Notes: generated from the sequence alone by a model not told the origin. A stretch of 64,000 nt of DNA from Cephalotus follicularis (GCA_001972305.1 BDDD01001588.1:128774-192773), one strand, 5' to 3'. Shown: positions 42,879-56,641, counted from the first letter of the stretch. Numbers and translations: made by a program.

Positions 42879-45629
42879 TGTAACACCCCCGAGCTGTGGG
42901 AGCCCTTACAGGTCATAATACAGAAACTTAACATAACATAACATAATAAAAAGGCTCAGTTTTATTAAAAACATGATGGTTTAAAACTTAACCGATAGCA
43001 TACTGAAACTAAACAAGGTCTGGAAACTTATTCAAAACAAAAAGTCATAACTAAAACTAACATATTGTTCATAAAAACAGGCCCTACTATGACCATCAGA
43101 TAACATAAACATAGTGGGATCGACTCCAAGAGGATCCTCAAACATAAGAGAGTCGCTCTCATCACACATTGCCCCGTTGCTCCTAATAACATGTCGTATG
43201 GAAACAAAAACGCGGCTGAGAAAACCTCAGTACGAATATAGAATGTAAAAACAGTAAACGATACTTTAAAGCAGTAAGAATTCAAAAGTACTTCAAAAAA
43301 GAATTCTTTAAGCAATAAAACAGTTTAAACATCCTTTGTAATTGCCCACGGCAGAACATATAAACCAATTTCATAGCTTTGAAAACAAAGCATACCTTCC
43401 CAAAAACATAGGTTCCATAACTGAGTATCATAACATATCACATATCAAAAACACATATAGCAAGGGATTCGCAACATCCACATTGCCAACAGAATTGAAG
43501 TGTATGGCACTACACAAACAATTCCCTTATCATAACATATCACATAACATATAACTAGGATCGATCCATACGCCTCTATCACAAATCATAACAAAGGATA
43601 TCACAACGAGAAGCCATAAACTAATCACATCGTTACATAAAGTGTCATGTCCCCGTGCCAGGCCTACGACATGCCTATGGCACGCCCCATAAGTGGGTAC
43701 AAAAGCTCAGTATTTCACAATTTCAAAACATTGATTTCATCAAAATCAATTAAAACACATAGAAAGGTTTTCCAAAGCATATTCATAAATCATTCTCAAA
43801 CGATATAGTTACGCATACTTTCATAATCGGAAAGCGACTCTTTTATTTTCACAATAAAGAGGTAATTTCATAACACATCGTAAACATATCATAACTGAAT
43901 TTATAAAGCCAGAAAATATGTATTTCCACAAAAAATCGCACTGACTTTACTTCTAAACATATCAAAATACGAAGCATAACGAATTTCGTAGTCCGAAGAA
44001 AACATATTCATAAAGCTGGATTTATTTCAAATTAATCTGATATTTAGAAACGAGTGTCAAAGAGCAGAATATCCGTACCTTAAGCGATCACAGAATAACT
44101 TACGAATACGTGGATAATTCTAAACTACCCCTCGGTAGCACAAAGTATCTATAAGATGTAAACTCATTCAAATAAGGGTTTAAAGCCAAATGCGGACATA
44201 AAACAGATTCATAACGGTACTTAAAACATACCCTGATCTAACGGAAGATTAAACGGATAAGGAAACTTGAAAACATAAATTTCCTGGACTCAACAGCCGA
44301 CCGAAACAGAGCTCCATACGCTTGTTCAAAGGCTGGCAGTCGACTGAATCACATGGCCAGCTGACTACTCAAACATGATTGCAACCAGTCGACTGTGACA
44401 GGGGGTCCAGCCGACTGTGCAAGACAAAACAGTCGACTAGTTCCTAGAGCAGCCGACTACACAAAGCAAAACAATCGACTGATCAATGAGGCAGCCGACT
44501 GTCCTGGGCGATAGAAAACAAAAAATATGACAATTCCATGAAATTATATGTCAAAACATTTATGTTATAATACCATAGTGACACAATCATTTAAGAGGAC
44601 TCTATAAGGTATTTAAAAAAGTAATGGAATATGAATCATAAGAGAGGTATATGGACTGAGGATACATAATGAAAGAAGGGATGACTTCCAATTCAATGCA
44701 TACATGCATAACCAGTTTACGTCCAAACAATACAAAAAGCTAGTCATTCAACCAACATGCAATTTATACCAGATGATAAAAGACATACTAATAGGCTCCG
44801 AATCAATGACATAACATACGGTGACAGCAGTCAAAAGGAAATTCTAACAGCCTATATAAACATGCATGATTGACTTCCCGACAAGAACGGGACTAACCAT
44901 CACATCAAAGCAACAAAAACTAACCTGTAATGGCGATGTAGAAATCGTAGGACAGACACAACGATTTCCCAACAATCACAATGACTGATCAAACGAGAAA
45001 ACAAACAAGGAAGACAACACACGGATTCTAAGCCATCTAAAGGAATATATAACAAAACAAAGCTATATACAGACAAAATCATAAGACACAAACCTGATTC
45101 TGATGAAACAATTGCACGTAGAACACAACAATTCTCCCACTTGCAGGTTCGGCGTTTTCCCAAGAGCACAAGAAACAAAGATGGCATCACACGGTGAACA
45201 ATAGGCATATATAAACAGCAAAGAAGAGAGGAATAGTCTAGGATAAGGAAAAAGAGAGACAAAATCATGTTGGATTAGGAAATAGGGAGAGATTTACGAT
45301 GAGGGAGTTAAGAGAGAAGAGAGATACACGGGAGAGATAAGAGAGAAAGAGAAATTCGGGAGAGAGGGAAAGATATGAGAAAGAGAAAAGGAAAGTTTAA
45401 ATAAAAAGGGATTTTATTTATAAAAAGTTTAAGATAAAATTAAAATCTGATTTGTAAAGAGATTAGAATAGAATAAAACAAACCCTACCTACATATACAT
45501 ACTAACATATCCATAACCAAGGCTGGTATCAGTCAGCCCAAGGCACAGAAACCGACATAAAGTAGACATCCTGCTTAGCAAAACAGATAAAAGTCCGAAA
45601 ATATGCACACGAATAAACAAGGTATTACA
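42879..45629 (-). repeat. 3' LTR of gypsy element
   Basis: TGTAACACCCCCGAGC to GGTATTACA. By eye it differs from the sister LTR at about 22 positions in the first 325 bases. Contains a CAGTCGACTG array at 44290-44520. Confidence 0.9.
44290..44520. repeat. CAGTCGACTG dyad array, 3' LTR
   Basis: About nine units: GGCAGTCGACTGAATC, CCAGCTGACTAC, CCAGTCGACTGTG, CCAGCCGACTGTG, ACAGTCGACTAG, GCAGCCGACTAC, ACAATCGACTGATC and GCAGCCGACTGTCC. Arms CAG/CTG with a TCGA or CCGA centre. Confidence 0.85.
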
Positions 45630-45643
45630 TCCACCCCCCCTTA
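45630..45643 (-). other. Polypurine tract
   Basis: On the minus strand AAGGGGGGGTGGA just before the 3' LTR. Confidence 0.8.
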
Positions 45644-45730
45644 AAAAGGATTTCGTCCTGAAATCATAAACATACTCATACATTAGACTAACAAGCGAGG
45701 GTATTACTCCCAAATGTGCTCCTCCAACTC

Positions 45731-46598
45731 CTAAGTAGCTTCACGTTCGGGATGGTTCCTCCACAAAACTTTCACAAAAGGAACGGTCTTGCTACGCGTA
45801 ACTCGCTCCTGTCGATCCAGAATAGCCTCAGCCTCCACCTCATTAGATAGATCCTCTTGAATTTGTCCAAAGGATAGTGGACCACATGCAGGGGATGATA
45901 CTGATAACCCCTCACAAGGTCTCATGGAACACATTATGGACGTGTGCCAACTCCGGAGGCAAAGCTAATCGATAAGCAACCGCTCCAACCTTTTCCAGAA
46001 CTTCAAAGGGTCCTATGTACCAGGGACTCAACTTCCCTTTCAAACGAAAACGTCGGACTCCTTTCCAAGGTGAAACTTTTAAGAACACATGTTCACCTAC
46101 TTTGAACTCCAAGTCCATCCGATGTCTGTCTGCATAACTTTTCTGTCGAGATTGAGCTGCCTTCAATCTCTCCCTTGCTATTGCCACTTTCTCCATAGTG
46201 ATCTACACTAGCTCGGGTCCCTCGATAATTCGCTCTCCAACCTCATCCCAACATGTCGGAGATCGATACTTCCTCCCATAAAGAGCTTCAAACGCAGCCA
46301 TACGGATGCTAGTATGCCAACTATTGTTGTAGGCAAACTCCACCAAGCTCAGATACTCGTCCCAGCTCCCAGTCCACTCCAAAGCACAAGACCTCAACAT
46401 ATCCTCTAAGGTCTAGATGGTCCTCTCTGTCTGCCCATCTGTCTCTGGATGGAAAGCCGTACTGAAAATGAGCCTCGTACCCCAAGCTTTCTGAAATCCC
46501 TTCCAAAACCGTGAAGTGAAACGGGGGTCCCTATCAAAAACAATAGACACAGGAGCCCGATGAAGTCTCACAATCTCCCGCTGGAAAACCTCCGCCAA
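45731..46598 (-). pseudogene. Gypsy integrase C-terminal part and chromodomain
   Basis: Continuation of pol in four short open pieces (46598-46413, 46400-46203, 46196-45912, 45934-45731) separated by single stops or small frameshifts. Contains [18 protein letters not shown] (second catalytic Asp), [13 protein letters not shown] with the glutamate, EFAYNNSWHTSIRMAAFEAL, the AAQSRQKSYADRHRMDLEF and GEHVFLKVSPWKGVRRF region, and LPPELAHVHNVFHETL. The chromodomain AILDRQERVTRSKTVPFVKV with LWRNHPEREAT is cut by a stop just after EREAT, so its last strand-helix is lost. Confidence 0.85.
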
Positions 46599-46619
46599 AC
46601 GGTCAACAGAGAAATCCTC

Positions 46620-48506
46620 TCAGATAGCTAAGAAGTAAGCTGATTTGGTCAACCGATCCACTACAGCCCAAATAGCATCGTTCCTCCGGAATGTTCTCGG
46701 CAAACCCGTAACAAAATCCATCGCAATACTCTCCCATTTCCATACTGGAACCTCTAAGGGCTGTAACAAACCACTAGCACGTTGATGTTCGATCTTGACT
46801 TGCTGACAGACCAAACAATTCCCAACAAACTCCGCTACGTCCCTCTTCATTCCGTTCCACCAGAAATTTTTCTTTAAGTCTCTATACATTTTTGTAGAAC
46901 CCCGATGTATAGAAAATGGAGAACTGTGTGCCTCAGATAGAACAACCTCTCTCAACTTAGAATCAGTCAGAACACACAACTGACTACCCAACCATATCAC
47001 GCCATGCTCATCTACACGAAACTCTGACTGCTTACCATTTTCAACATTCTGAAATAAGGCCCAAAGCTCACCGTCATCACTCTCAGCTGCCTTAATTCGA
47101 GATATAAGAGTAGGCTCCTTACTCATACCAGCCATGTAACCATCCGAACCCCGAACGAACAAATTCAAATCTAACTGTTCCATGTTCGCTATCAAATGTG
47201 ACTGAGTAACCAAAGCCGCCACACTCCCAGAACTCTTTCTATTGAGAACATCAACTACCACGTTTGCTTTACCAGGGTGGTACTGAATATTCAGATCGTA
47301 ATCCTTCAAAAGCTCCAACCACCGCCTCTGATGCATGTTCAACTCTTTCTGCGTGAAAATGTACTTGAGACTCTTATGATCGATAAAGATGTCACAAGTT
47401 TCTCCGTACAAGTAGTGTCTCCATATCTTCAAAGCAAACACAACTGTCGCCAACTCAAGATCATGGGTAGGGTAGTTAACTTCATAAGGCTTCAACTGTC
47501 TCAAAGCATATGCTATCACATGACCATGATGCATTAGAACACAACCCAATCCCTTTTTAGAAGCATCACTGTAAATCTGGTATCCACCCGACCTAAGCGG
47601 CAAACGAAGAATCGGTGCAGATACAAGACCATTCCTCAACTTCTCAAAGCTTGCATCCGTTTCATCATTCCATACAAACTTAGCTCCCTTCCTCAAAAGC
47701 TGAGTAAGTGGCAAGGCTATAGAGGAAAAGCCTTCCACGAACCGCCTATAGTAAGTAGCCAAACCCAAAAATCTCCTGACCTCCGTTACTGTAGTAGGTC
47801 TCAGCCATTTAGTAATAGCCTCAATCTTAGCTGGATCCATACTAACACCTTCCACTGTAACCACGTGGCCTAACAACGCGACCTGCTCCAACCAGAACTC
47901 ACATTTCGAAAACTTTGCGTATAGTTGATTCTTCCTCAAAATACCAAGCATTATACGAAGTTGATCATCATGTTCCTCCTTCGACTTCGAAAACACAAGA
48001 ATATCACCGATGAACACAAGCACAAACCGGTCCAAAAACTCATGAAATACTCGATTCATCAAATCCATGAAGACTGCCGGTGCATTCGTAGGCCCAAGTG
48101 ACATTTCCAGAAATTCATAATGCCTATACCGTGTGCGGAAAGCAGTGTTAGGCACATCTTCATCTTTTACCCATAACTGATGATATCCCGATCTCAAATA
48201 AATCTTACAAAAATACCATGCACCTTGGAGTTGATCAAACAGGTCATCAATCCTAGGCAAAGGGTATTTATTACGGACAATGATCCAATTCAATTCTCTG
48301 TAGTCTACGCACAGCCTCATAGATTCGTCTTTCTTCTTCACAAACAAAACCAGAGCTCCCCACAGTGAAACACTCGGCCGGATAAAACCCCGATCTAACA
48401 ACTCTTGCAACTGCTCCTTCAGCTCTTGCAACTCGAGTGGTGCCATCCTATAAGGTGCTTTAGATATATGTGCCGCCCTAGGAATGAGCTTAATGGTAAA
48501 CTCCAC
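46620..48506 (-). pseudogene. Gypsy RT, RNase H and N-terminal integrase
   Basis: 628 open codons. [38 protein letters not shown], then the catalytic box reads [14 protein letters not shown], so the first Asp of the usual FIDD is Gly and the enzyme should be dead. Connection: [20 protein letters not shown]. RNase [65 protein letters not shown]. Integrase zinc domain: [17 protein letters not shown] and [11 protein letters not shown], then AMDFVTGLP with the first catalytic Asp. It stops as the core begins. Upstream it is separated from gag by one stop and small frameshifts near 48510-48560. Confidence 0.92.
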
Positions 48507-50256
48507 TTCCGTTGCGATGGCAAACCTGGTAACTCCTCCGGAAACACATCTGAAAACTCTCTAACCACATGTAATCCTTAAGGCGAGGTTCATCCTTAGA
48601 GATATCTTTCACAACAGCTAAGAATCCCACCACACCTTTAGCTACTAACTTCTGAGCTTTCATAACAGATATAATCTTAACATATTCCATAACCCGTGAA
48701 CCTTGATAAATAAAATCAGCTCAATCCACATCTCTAAACAAGATCCTCCGAGCGTGACAATCAATCGTAGCCCGATGGCGATCCAACCAGTCCATACCCA
48801 GTATCATATCGAAATCACACATATCAATAGGAAGAAGATCCGCATCACGAATCCGATCATCAAAAACAATAGGGCAAGCACAAAAATACTCAGATATCAC
48901 AACAGATGTCCCCATAGGTGTACAAAGAACCAAAGCTGGATCAAACAACTGCGAAGGCATCCCAAGATGATGAACAAAAGATCTCGCTACAATCGAGTGC
49001 GTCGATCCAGTATCATATAACACATAAGCCCTACGGTTACCAACAGAAATAAAACACGAAACTGTACCTAGAGCATTAGCTGTCTGATGAGTCATGATGG
49101 CAAAGACTCGTGCTCCCACATTGTGTTTCCCAGCATCAACACCATTACCCGTCCTCTCCTTCGCACGAGGATCCGGACAATCCTTCACAAAGTGACCCAT
49201 CTGTCCACACACAAAGCAAGCCCCACTGGATTTATAAAAAATTCCAACTGGATGATACCTACCACAAGTATCACATCGGGCAATTTGAACATTGGGGTTA
49301 GCCCCACCACCAGCTCCCTGTGCATTCCTCTGATCATTTCTTTGCTGACGCTGTTGACCACCATATTTATTCTGCTTATGATCTTTCTTATGTTGGTTAC
49401 CACTTCGGCCCTTATTCCATGAACCGCCTTGACCCTTATTTTGCTGTCCAGAATCTTGCTCATTCCCATTCCGTTTCTTGTCCCCCTCTTGGAGTGCTGC
49501 ATAGAAGTCCAATCTGTCCAATTCAACATTTTTCGCAGCATTTGTAACTTCAACTACATCAACAATCTTGGAGTTTATCAACTTTCCTCTAAACTGGTAG
49601 TGCAACTTCCATTTAAACCTCTCAGCTTGTTCTGATGCTGACCCTGCTGCGGATCCAGCAGACCCAGCAAGTCTAGTGAAATGGGCCAAGAACTCTGAAA
49701 CTGTTTCTCCATCCTTCTCCATTGTATTAACGAACTCCCTAGCATAAGCCTCCTTATCAGCAATGGGGAAATACTGCTGATAGAAGACTTCCTGGAACTC
49801 AGACCATATTAGAGCATCAACATAATTTCCACCCTTAGCCAAATTCAAGGTCTTCCACCACTTCTGAGCGCCCCCTTCGAGCTTGTAAGCAGCAAATCTT
49901 ACCTTCTGCTGCTCATCACAACACAGCACATGAAAAATCTTTTCCATGTGGGTTATCCATTGTTCAGCTTCCATGGGTGTCAGAGTTGAACTGAAAGACT
50001 GCGGCCTCTGCTTCTGAAACCGCTGAAGCCAAACATAGGCAGGAATGTCAGGCCTATCCCCAGTTTCCATACCCACCTAAACATCTACCGGAGCATTCTC
50101 CTAAACAACTTGTTCCCGAGTCTGTTGATGCATACCACGATTTACCTCCTGAGCAACTGCCTGACGTACCAACTCCTCTACAGAACGCTCATTTCTGACT
50201 TCATCTCGAGCCCCAGCTGGTGCGGTTCTCTAAGGAGTGTTTCTTGTACGTACCAT
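48507..50256 (-). pseudogene. Gypsy gag and protease
   Basis: The first ATG in this frame is at 50256. Three TAG codons lie before 50080, after which 451 codons are open to the TGA at 48723-48721; the same frame continues past it to about 48490. Gag domain: AEQWITHMEKIFHVLCCDEQ, AAYKLEGGAQKWWKTLN, FQQYFPIADKEAYAREF-like, SEFLAHFTRLAGSAG. A Gln/Asn/Arg-rich linker precedes an intact zinc knuckle CFVCGQMGHFVKDC. A preceding CDTCGRYHPVGIF cluster lacks its last Cys. Protease: YVLYDTGSTHSIVARSF with the DTG active site, and MILGMDWLDRHRATIDC. In the family this makes the particle shell and processes the polyprotein. Confidence 0.9.
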
Positions 50257-50410
50257 CTATGAAAAGAAACCGAATCACGAAACGTCAAACCGAAACACAA
50301 AAATCAAAACAGAAAACATATCAGAATGAACATAACGTAATAGCCCTAACCCAAGTCTACCAAATCTCACAGGTCAAACCTAGTTAGGTCTTCTAAGGAA
50401 CAAAACCTAT

Positions 50411-50424
50411 ATCTCTGATACCGA
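50411..50424 (-). other. Primer binding site, diverged
   Basis: On the minus strand TCGGTATCAGAGAT a few bases after the 5' LTR, a mutated form of TGGTATCAGAGC. Confidence 0.65.
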
Positions 50425-50428
50425 AATC

Positions 50429-53179
50429 TTTAATACCCCCGGGCTGTGGGAGCCCTTATAGGTCATAATACAAAAACTTAACATAACATAACATAATAAA
50501 AAGGCTCAGCTTTATTAAAAACATGATGGTTTAAAACTTAAGCAATAGCATACTGAAACTAAACAAGGTATGGAAACTTATTCAAAACCAAAAGTCATAA
50601 CTGAAACTAACATATTGTTCATAAAAACAGGCCCTACTATGACAATCAGATAACATAAACATAGTGGGATCGACTCCTAGAGGATCCTCAAACATAAGGG
50701 AGTCACTCTCGTCACACATTGCTCCGTTGCTCCTGATAACCTGCCCCATGGAAACAAAAACGCAGCTGAGCAAACCTCAGTACGAATATAGAATGTAAAA
50801 ATAGTAAACGATACTTTAAAGCAATAAGAATTCAAAAGTACTTCAAAGCAGAATTCTTTAAGCAATAAAACAATTTAAACATCCTTTGTAATTGCCAACG
50901 ACAGAATATATAAACCAATTTCATAGCTTTGAAAACATAAAGAATACCTTCCGAAAAACATAGGTTCCATAACTGGGTATCATAACATATCACATATCAG
51001 AAACACATATAGCATGGGTTTCGCGACATCCACATTGCCAACAGAATTGAAGTGTACGGCACTACACAAACAACTCCCATATCATAACATATCACATAAC
51101 ATATAACTAGGATCGTACCATACGCTTCTAACACAAATCTTATCCAAGGATATCACAGAGAGACGACGTAAACTAATCACACCGTCACGGAAATTGTCAT
51201 CTCCCCGTGCCAGGCCTACGAAATGCCTATGGCACGCCCCATAGGTGGTTACAAAAGCTCAGTATTTCACCATTTCAAAACATTGATTTCATCAAAATCA
51301 ATTAAAACACATAGAAAGGTTTTCCAAAGCATATTTATAAATGATTCTCAAACGATATAGTTCCACATACTTTCATAATCGGAAGCGACTCTTTTATTTT
51401 CACAATAAATAGGTAATTTCATAACACATCATAAACATATCATAGCAGAATTTATAAAGCCATAAAATATGTATTTCCACAAAAAATTAAACTGACTTTA
51501 CTTTTAAACATATCAAATTACGAAGCATAACGAATTTCATAGTCCGAAGAAAACATATTCATAAAGATGGATTTATTTCAAATAAATCAGATGTTCAGAA
51601 ACGAGTGTCAAAGAGCAGAATATCCGTACCTTAAGCGGTCACAGAATAACTTACGAATACGTGGATGATTCTAAACTGCCCCTCGGTAGCACAAAGTATC
51701 TATAACATGCAAACTCATTCATATAAGGGTTTAAAGCCAAATGCGGACATAAAATAGATTCATAAGGATACTTAAAACAGACCCTGATCTAACAGAAGAT
51801 TAAATGGATAAGGAAAATTGAAAATATAAATTTTCTAGACTCAATAGCTGACTGAAACAGAGCTCCAGGCATCTGTTCAAAGGCTGGCAGTCGACTAAAT
51901 CACATGGCCAACCGACTACTCAAACAGGATTGCAACCAGTCGACTGTGACAGGGGGTCCAGCCGACTGTGCAAGACAAAATAGTCGACTGGTTCATAAAG
52001 CAACCGACTACACAAAGCAAAATAGTCGACTGATCAATGAGGCAGCCGACTGTCCTGGGTGACAGAAAACAGAAAATATGACAATTCCATTAAATTTTCT
52101 ATAAAAACATGTATGTTATAATACCATAGTGCCACAATCATTTAAGAGGACTCTATAAGGTATTTAAAATAGTAATGGAATACTGAATCATAAGAGAGGT
52201 ATATGGACTGAGGATACATAAAGAAAGAAGGGATGACTTCCAATTCAATGCATACATGCATAACCAATTTACGCCCAAACAATACCAACGGCTAGTCATT
52301 CAACCAACATGCAGCTTATACCAGATGATAAAAGACATGCTAACAGGCTTCGAATCAATGACATAACATAGGGTGACAGCAATCAAAAGGAAATTCTAAC
52401 AGCCTATATAAACATGCACGATTGACTTCCCACAAGAACGGGACTAACCATCACAGCAAAGCAACAAAAACTAACCTGTAGTGGCGATGTAGAAACCGTA
52501 GGACAGACACAACGATTTCCCAAGAATCACAATGACTGATCAAACGAGAAAACAAACAGGGAAGACAACACAAGGATTCTAAGCCGGCCAATGGAATATA
52601 TAACAAAACAAAGCTATATACAAACAAAATCATAAGACACAAACCTGATTTTGATGAAACAATTGCACGTAGAACACAACAATTCTCCCACTAGCAGGCT
52701 GGCATTTTCCCAAGAGCACAAGAAACAAAGATGGCATCACACGGTGAACAATAAGCATATATAAACAGCAAAGAAGAGAGGAATCGTCTAGGATAAGGAA
52801 AAAAAGAGACAAAATCACATTGGATTAGGAAATAGGCATAGATTTACGGTGAGGGAGTTAAGAGAGAAGGGAGATACACGGGAGAGATAAGAGAGAAAGA
52901 GAAATTCGGGAGAGAGGGAAAGATATGAGAAAGAGAAAAAGAAAGTTTAAATAAAAAGGGATTTTATATATAAAAAGTTTAAGATAAAATTAAAATCTGA
53001 TTTGTGAAGAGATTAGAATAGAAAAAAACAAACCCTACCTACATATACATACTAACATACCCATAACCAAGGCTGGTATCAGTCAGCCCAAGGCATATAA
53101 ACCGACATAAAGTAGACAGCCCACTTAGAAAAACAGATAAAAGTCCGAAAACATGCACACGAACAAACAGGGTATTACA
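50429..53179 (-). repeat. 5' LTR of gypsy element
   Basis: Same length and order as 42879-45629, with a CAGTCGACTG array at 51845-52075. Its edge at 50429 reads TTTAATACCCCC, a decayed TGTAACACCCCC. The right end is GGTATTACA at 53179. Confidence 0.9.
51845..52075. repeat. CAGTCGACTG dyad array, 5' LTR
   Basis: Counterpart of 44290-44520 with the same number and order of units; individual arms carry substitutions, for example GCAACCGACTAC for GCAGCCGACTAC. Confidence 0.85.
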
Positions 53180-53184
53180 GCACC

Positions 53185-53654
53185 GATCCTCCTTGGATTC
53201 ACAACTGCTACTCGTACACGGCTTCCTTGCTCCACTTCACTCTTTCTCTACTCCCTTAGAGCCCGGAGATGGGAATTTATGCGAGAGCACATGAGGTGTG
53301 GAACTCTCTTGAGGAAGCTGCAGTATTTGTCTCCTTTTCCTTTTTTCCCATGACACCAGGCCCCATCTCTACTTTCTCTATTATCTCGATTCTTCTATAA
53401 TGAAGGAGTGTGAGAGCGTCAAAAATACGCCCCACGTGCGTCTCTCTCTTTTATAATGGCAAGGAGAAGATTCTAGAGACATCACCATTCTTCTCAATGC
53501 AGGTCGGCCAAATCCATTGCATTTTAAGCCAAATTATAACATTCATGGACCATGTCTCCTCCACTGTTCATATTTAGCCCAATTGAAGGGGAATCAATTT
53601 CTTAAGGCCCATAGCACATTCTAATAATTATTTATGATATTAAGGGGCATTACA
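53185..53654 (-). repeat. 3' LTR of outer gypsy element, proximal part
   Basis: Resumes at CGATCCTCCTTGGATTC and aligns with 60017-60482, ending AGGGGCATTACA. Confidence 0.88.
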
Positions 53655-53668
53655 TCCTCCCCTCCTTA
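53655..53668 (-). other. Polypurine tract
   Basis: On the minus strand TAAGGAGGGGAGGA directly before the 3' LTR. Confidence 0.85.
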
Positions 53669-53697
53669 AAGAAGTCTAGTCCTGAAAATCTCTAAGA

Positions 53698-55080
53698 TTA
53701 AAACAAGTATGGATACATAGCTTTCATATCTTCTTCTCTTTCCCAAGTGGCTTCCTCAAGCCCATGAAATTGCCATAGCACTTTCACGAACGGAATGGTT
53801 TTGCTTCTCAACTGTTTAATTCTACGATCGAGAATCTGGATAGGTATCTGTTCGAAACTCATATCCGTTCTCAACTCCAATGGTTCCCATTGTAACACAT
53901 TAGAAGGGTTAGGATGGTATTTCCTCAACATTGAGACATGAAACACATTATGTACATCTGTTAGGCTAGGTGGTAAGGCAAGTCGATAGGCGACAACACC
54001 CACTCTGTCAAGGATATCAAAAGGTCTTATAAATCGAGGGGCTAGCTTTCCTTTCTTGCCAAACCTCATAATTCATTTAGTCAGAGAGACTTTAAGGAAT
54101 ACGTGGTCGCCCACAGTGAACTCCAGTTCTCGCCTGCAGTGGTCTGCATAGCTTTTCTGCCTGCTTTGTGCTCTAAGAAGCCTTTCTCTTATGACCGTTG
54201 CCTTCTTAGTTGTTTCTTGTACAAGCTTGGGTCCCACTAGACTCTATTCACCAACTTAAAACCAACAGATTGGGGTTCTACATTTTCATCCATAGAGAGC
54301 CTAGAATAGTGCCATTCCAATACTGACATGATAACTATTATTGTATGAGAACTCTACTAATTGTAAGTGCTCATCCCAGTTGCCACCCCAATCTAAAACA
54401 TATGCTCGTAGCATGTCTTCCACAGTTTGAATAGTCCTCTCAGACTGTCCATCAATCTGGGGATGAAAAGTTGTGCTGAAATTCAGTTGGGTACCACAAG
54501 CTTCTTGCAGTTTTCTCCAAAATCGCAATGTGAATCGGGGGTCTCTGCCAGACACCACACTAATTGGTACTCCATGGAGTCTAACACTTTTTGCATTGTA
54601 TAGGTTCGCTAACCTTGAAAGAGAATAAGTCGTCTTGATCACAAGGAAATGAGCAGATTTGGTAAAGCGATCGACGATCACCCAAATGGCATCACGATTA
54701 GTCTTCCTTCTGGCTAGTCCCGTTACAAAATCCAGTGTAATGTGTTCCCACTTCTATTGTGTCACAGGCAATGGTTGTAGCAATCCTACTGGCCTCTGAT
54801 GTTCAGCTTTAACCTGTTTACATGTCAAGCAGCAAGCGACATACTCAGCTATCTCTCTGTTCATATTGCTCCACCAATAATATAGCTTCAAGTCTTGGTA
54901 CATCTTGGTACTCCCCCGATGTACGAAGAAACTGGAGCGATGTGCTTGTGACAACAGTTCACCCTTTAACTCTTTATCATTAGGAACACAAATTCTGCCT
55001 TGATATTGGATCAATCCGCCACTATGTATGGAGAAATTGGGCTTCAAACCTCCATTTTCACTCAAGGCTAACTTAACCAA
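53698..55080 (-). pseudogene. Gypsy integrase and chromodomain, outer element
   Basis: Three open pieces: 55080-54754 (zinc domain: [39 protein letters not shown]), 54681-54301 (VVSGRDPRFTLRFWRKLQE, where the Cys-Asp-Arg-Asp context is Gly-Arg-Asp; FHPQIDGQSERTIQTVEDML; FSYNNSYHVSIGM) and 54069-53698 ([37 protein letters not shown], then the chromodomain with [20 protein letters not shown] and [12 protein letters not shown]). Stops or frameshifts separate the pieces. The chromodomain is complete. Confidence 0.85.
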
Positions 55081-55122
55081 TTCTCCATCTTTACTTTGAG
55101 TTGCTCAAATTCTATCCATCAA

Positions 55123-56578
55123 TCACGAACGTGCTTGGATATGAGCAACCATTAGGCAAACATATCGATGACTCAAGGCGTCAGCAACCACATTAGCTTT
55201 GCCCAGATGGTACTGTATTTCACAGTTGTAGTCATTGAGCAACTTCATCCATCTTATTTGTCTCATATTTACGTCTTTCTGGGAGAATAGATATTTAAAG
55301 CTTTTATGATAGGTATGCACATCAAACATTGTACCATATAGATAATGCCTCCATTTGTGCAGCTAAATGACTATCGCTGCTAACTCAAGATCATGAGTTG
55401 GATAATTCTCTTCATGAGGCTTCAATTTCATTGAGGTGTTTGCGATCACCTTTCAATTCTGTATCAGGATGCAACCCAAACCACTGCCCGACGCATCACT
55501 GCATATAACGAAACCTTCACTGCCTTCTGGTAAGGCCAAGATTGATTCAGAAATCAAATTGTGCTTCAACTCTTGGAAACTCCATTCACAATATTCATCC
55601 CATGCAAAAGCCGTGTTTTTCTACATGAATCGGGTCAGAGGTATTGCTATTCTTGAAAATCCTTCGACAAAACGGCTGTAATACCCTGCCAAGCCTAGAA
55701 AGCTCTAGACTTCCATCACGTTGTTTGGTCGCTTCCTATCCTTCACTGCTTCGATCTTTGAAGGATCTACTGACAATCCAACACTGGATATAACATGACC
55801 AAGGAAAGTGACCTCTGATAACCAGAATTCACACTTACTAAACTTGGCATATAACTGATGGTCTCTCAAGATTTGCAATGCCACGTGTAAATGTTTTCCA
55901 TGCTCTTCCATGGATTTAGAGTATACCAGGATGTCATCAATAAAGACTACCATGAATTGATCAAGGTATGGACTAAACACTCGATTCAATAAGCTCATGA
56001 ATGCTACAGGGGCATTTGTTACCCTAAATGGCATTACTACGAAATCATAATGTCCATACCGTGATCTGAAAGCTGTCTTTGGAATGTATTCAGCTCTGAC
56101 TCTGAGTTGATGATATCCCGATCCCAAATCCAACTTAGAAAATACTGAATATCCCTTCAGTTGATCAAATAGGTCATCAATATGCGGCAGCGGATATTTG
56201 TTCTTCACAACAACTTTATTTAGCTTCCGATAATCGATACATGTTCGTAATGATCCATCTTTCTTCTTGACAAATAAGACCGGTGCTCCCCAACGGAGAC
56301 ACGCTCGGTCTAATGAAACCTTTATCGAGTAGCTCCTGTAATTATACTTTCAATTCCTTTAATTTAGAAGTGGCCATCCGATAATGAGCTGTTGATATGG
56401 GTGTTGTTCTAGGCAAAAGATCTATAGAGAACTCCACATCTCTCTTAGGGGGTAAGGATGTTAATTCTTCCCGAAACACATCTGGGTATTCGCACACAAC
56501 TGGGACATGTTCTAACTTCGGCATCCATCTACTATTATCCGTAACATGTAGCAGATAAGCATGACAACCCCGCCTCAA
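55123..56578 (-). pseudogene. Gypsy RT and RNase H, outer element
   Basis: From 56578: CEYPDVFREELTSLPPKRDV and the linker to RT; then 56208-55705 open with [44 protein letters not shown] (Gly of the usual FGLTNAP block is Arg), the intact [12 protein letters not shown], and [17 protein letters not shown]. RNase H near 55530-55140 is more decayed, with [21 protein letters not shown] and [15 protein letters not shown] blocks recognisable at 55329-55123. Several stops, for example near 56341 and 55440. Confidence 0.85.
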
Positions 56579-56641
56579 GAGTCTATCAGCATGAATAGCA
56601 GATATTATAGGATTTGACTGATGCTCTAGGGTTCCAATAAA

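Larger units (their letters stand above)
42879..53179 (-). mobile_element. Gypsy chromovirus element (TSD GCACY)
   Basis: Two LTRs of equal length (2751 bp each) flank gag-pol on the minus strand: 5' LTR (53179 to 50429), primer binding site, gag, protease, RT, RNase H, integrase, chromodomain, purine tract, 3' LTR (45629 to 42879). Flanks are GCACT and GCACC. It is among the best-preserved elements in the window, with a 628-codon open stretch in pol. Confidence 0.92.
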
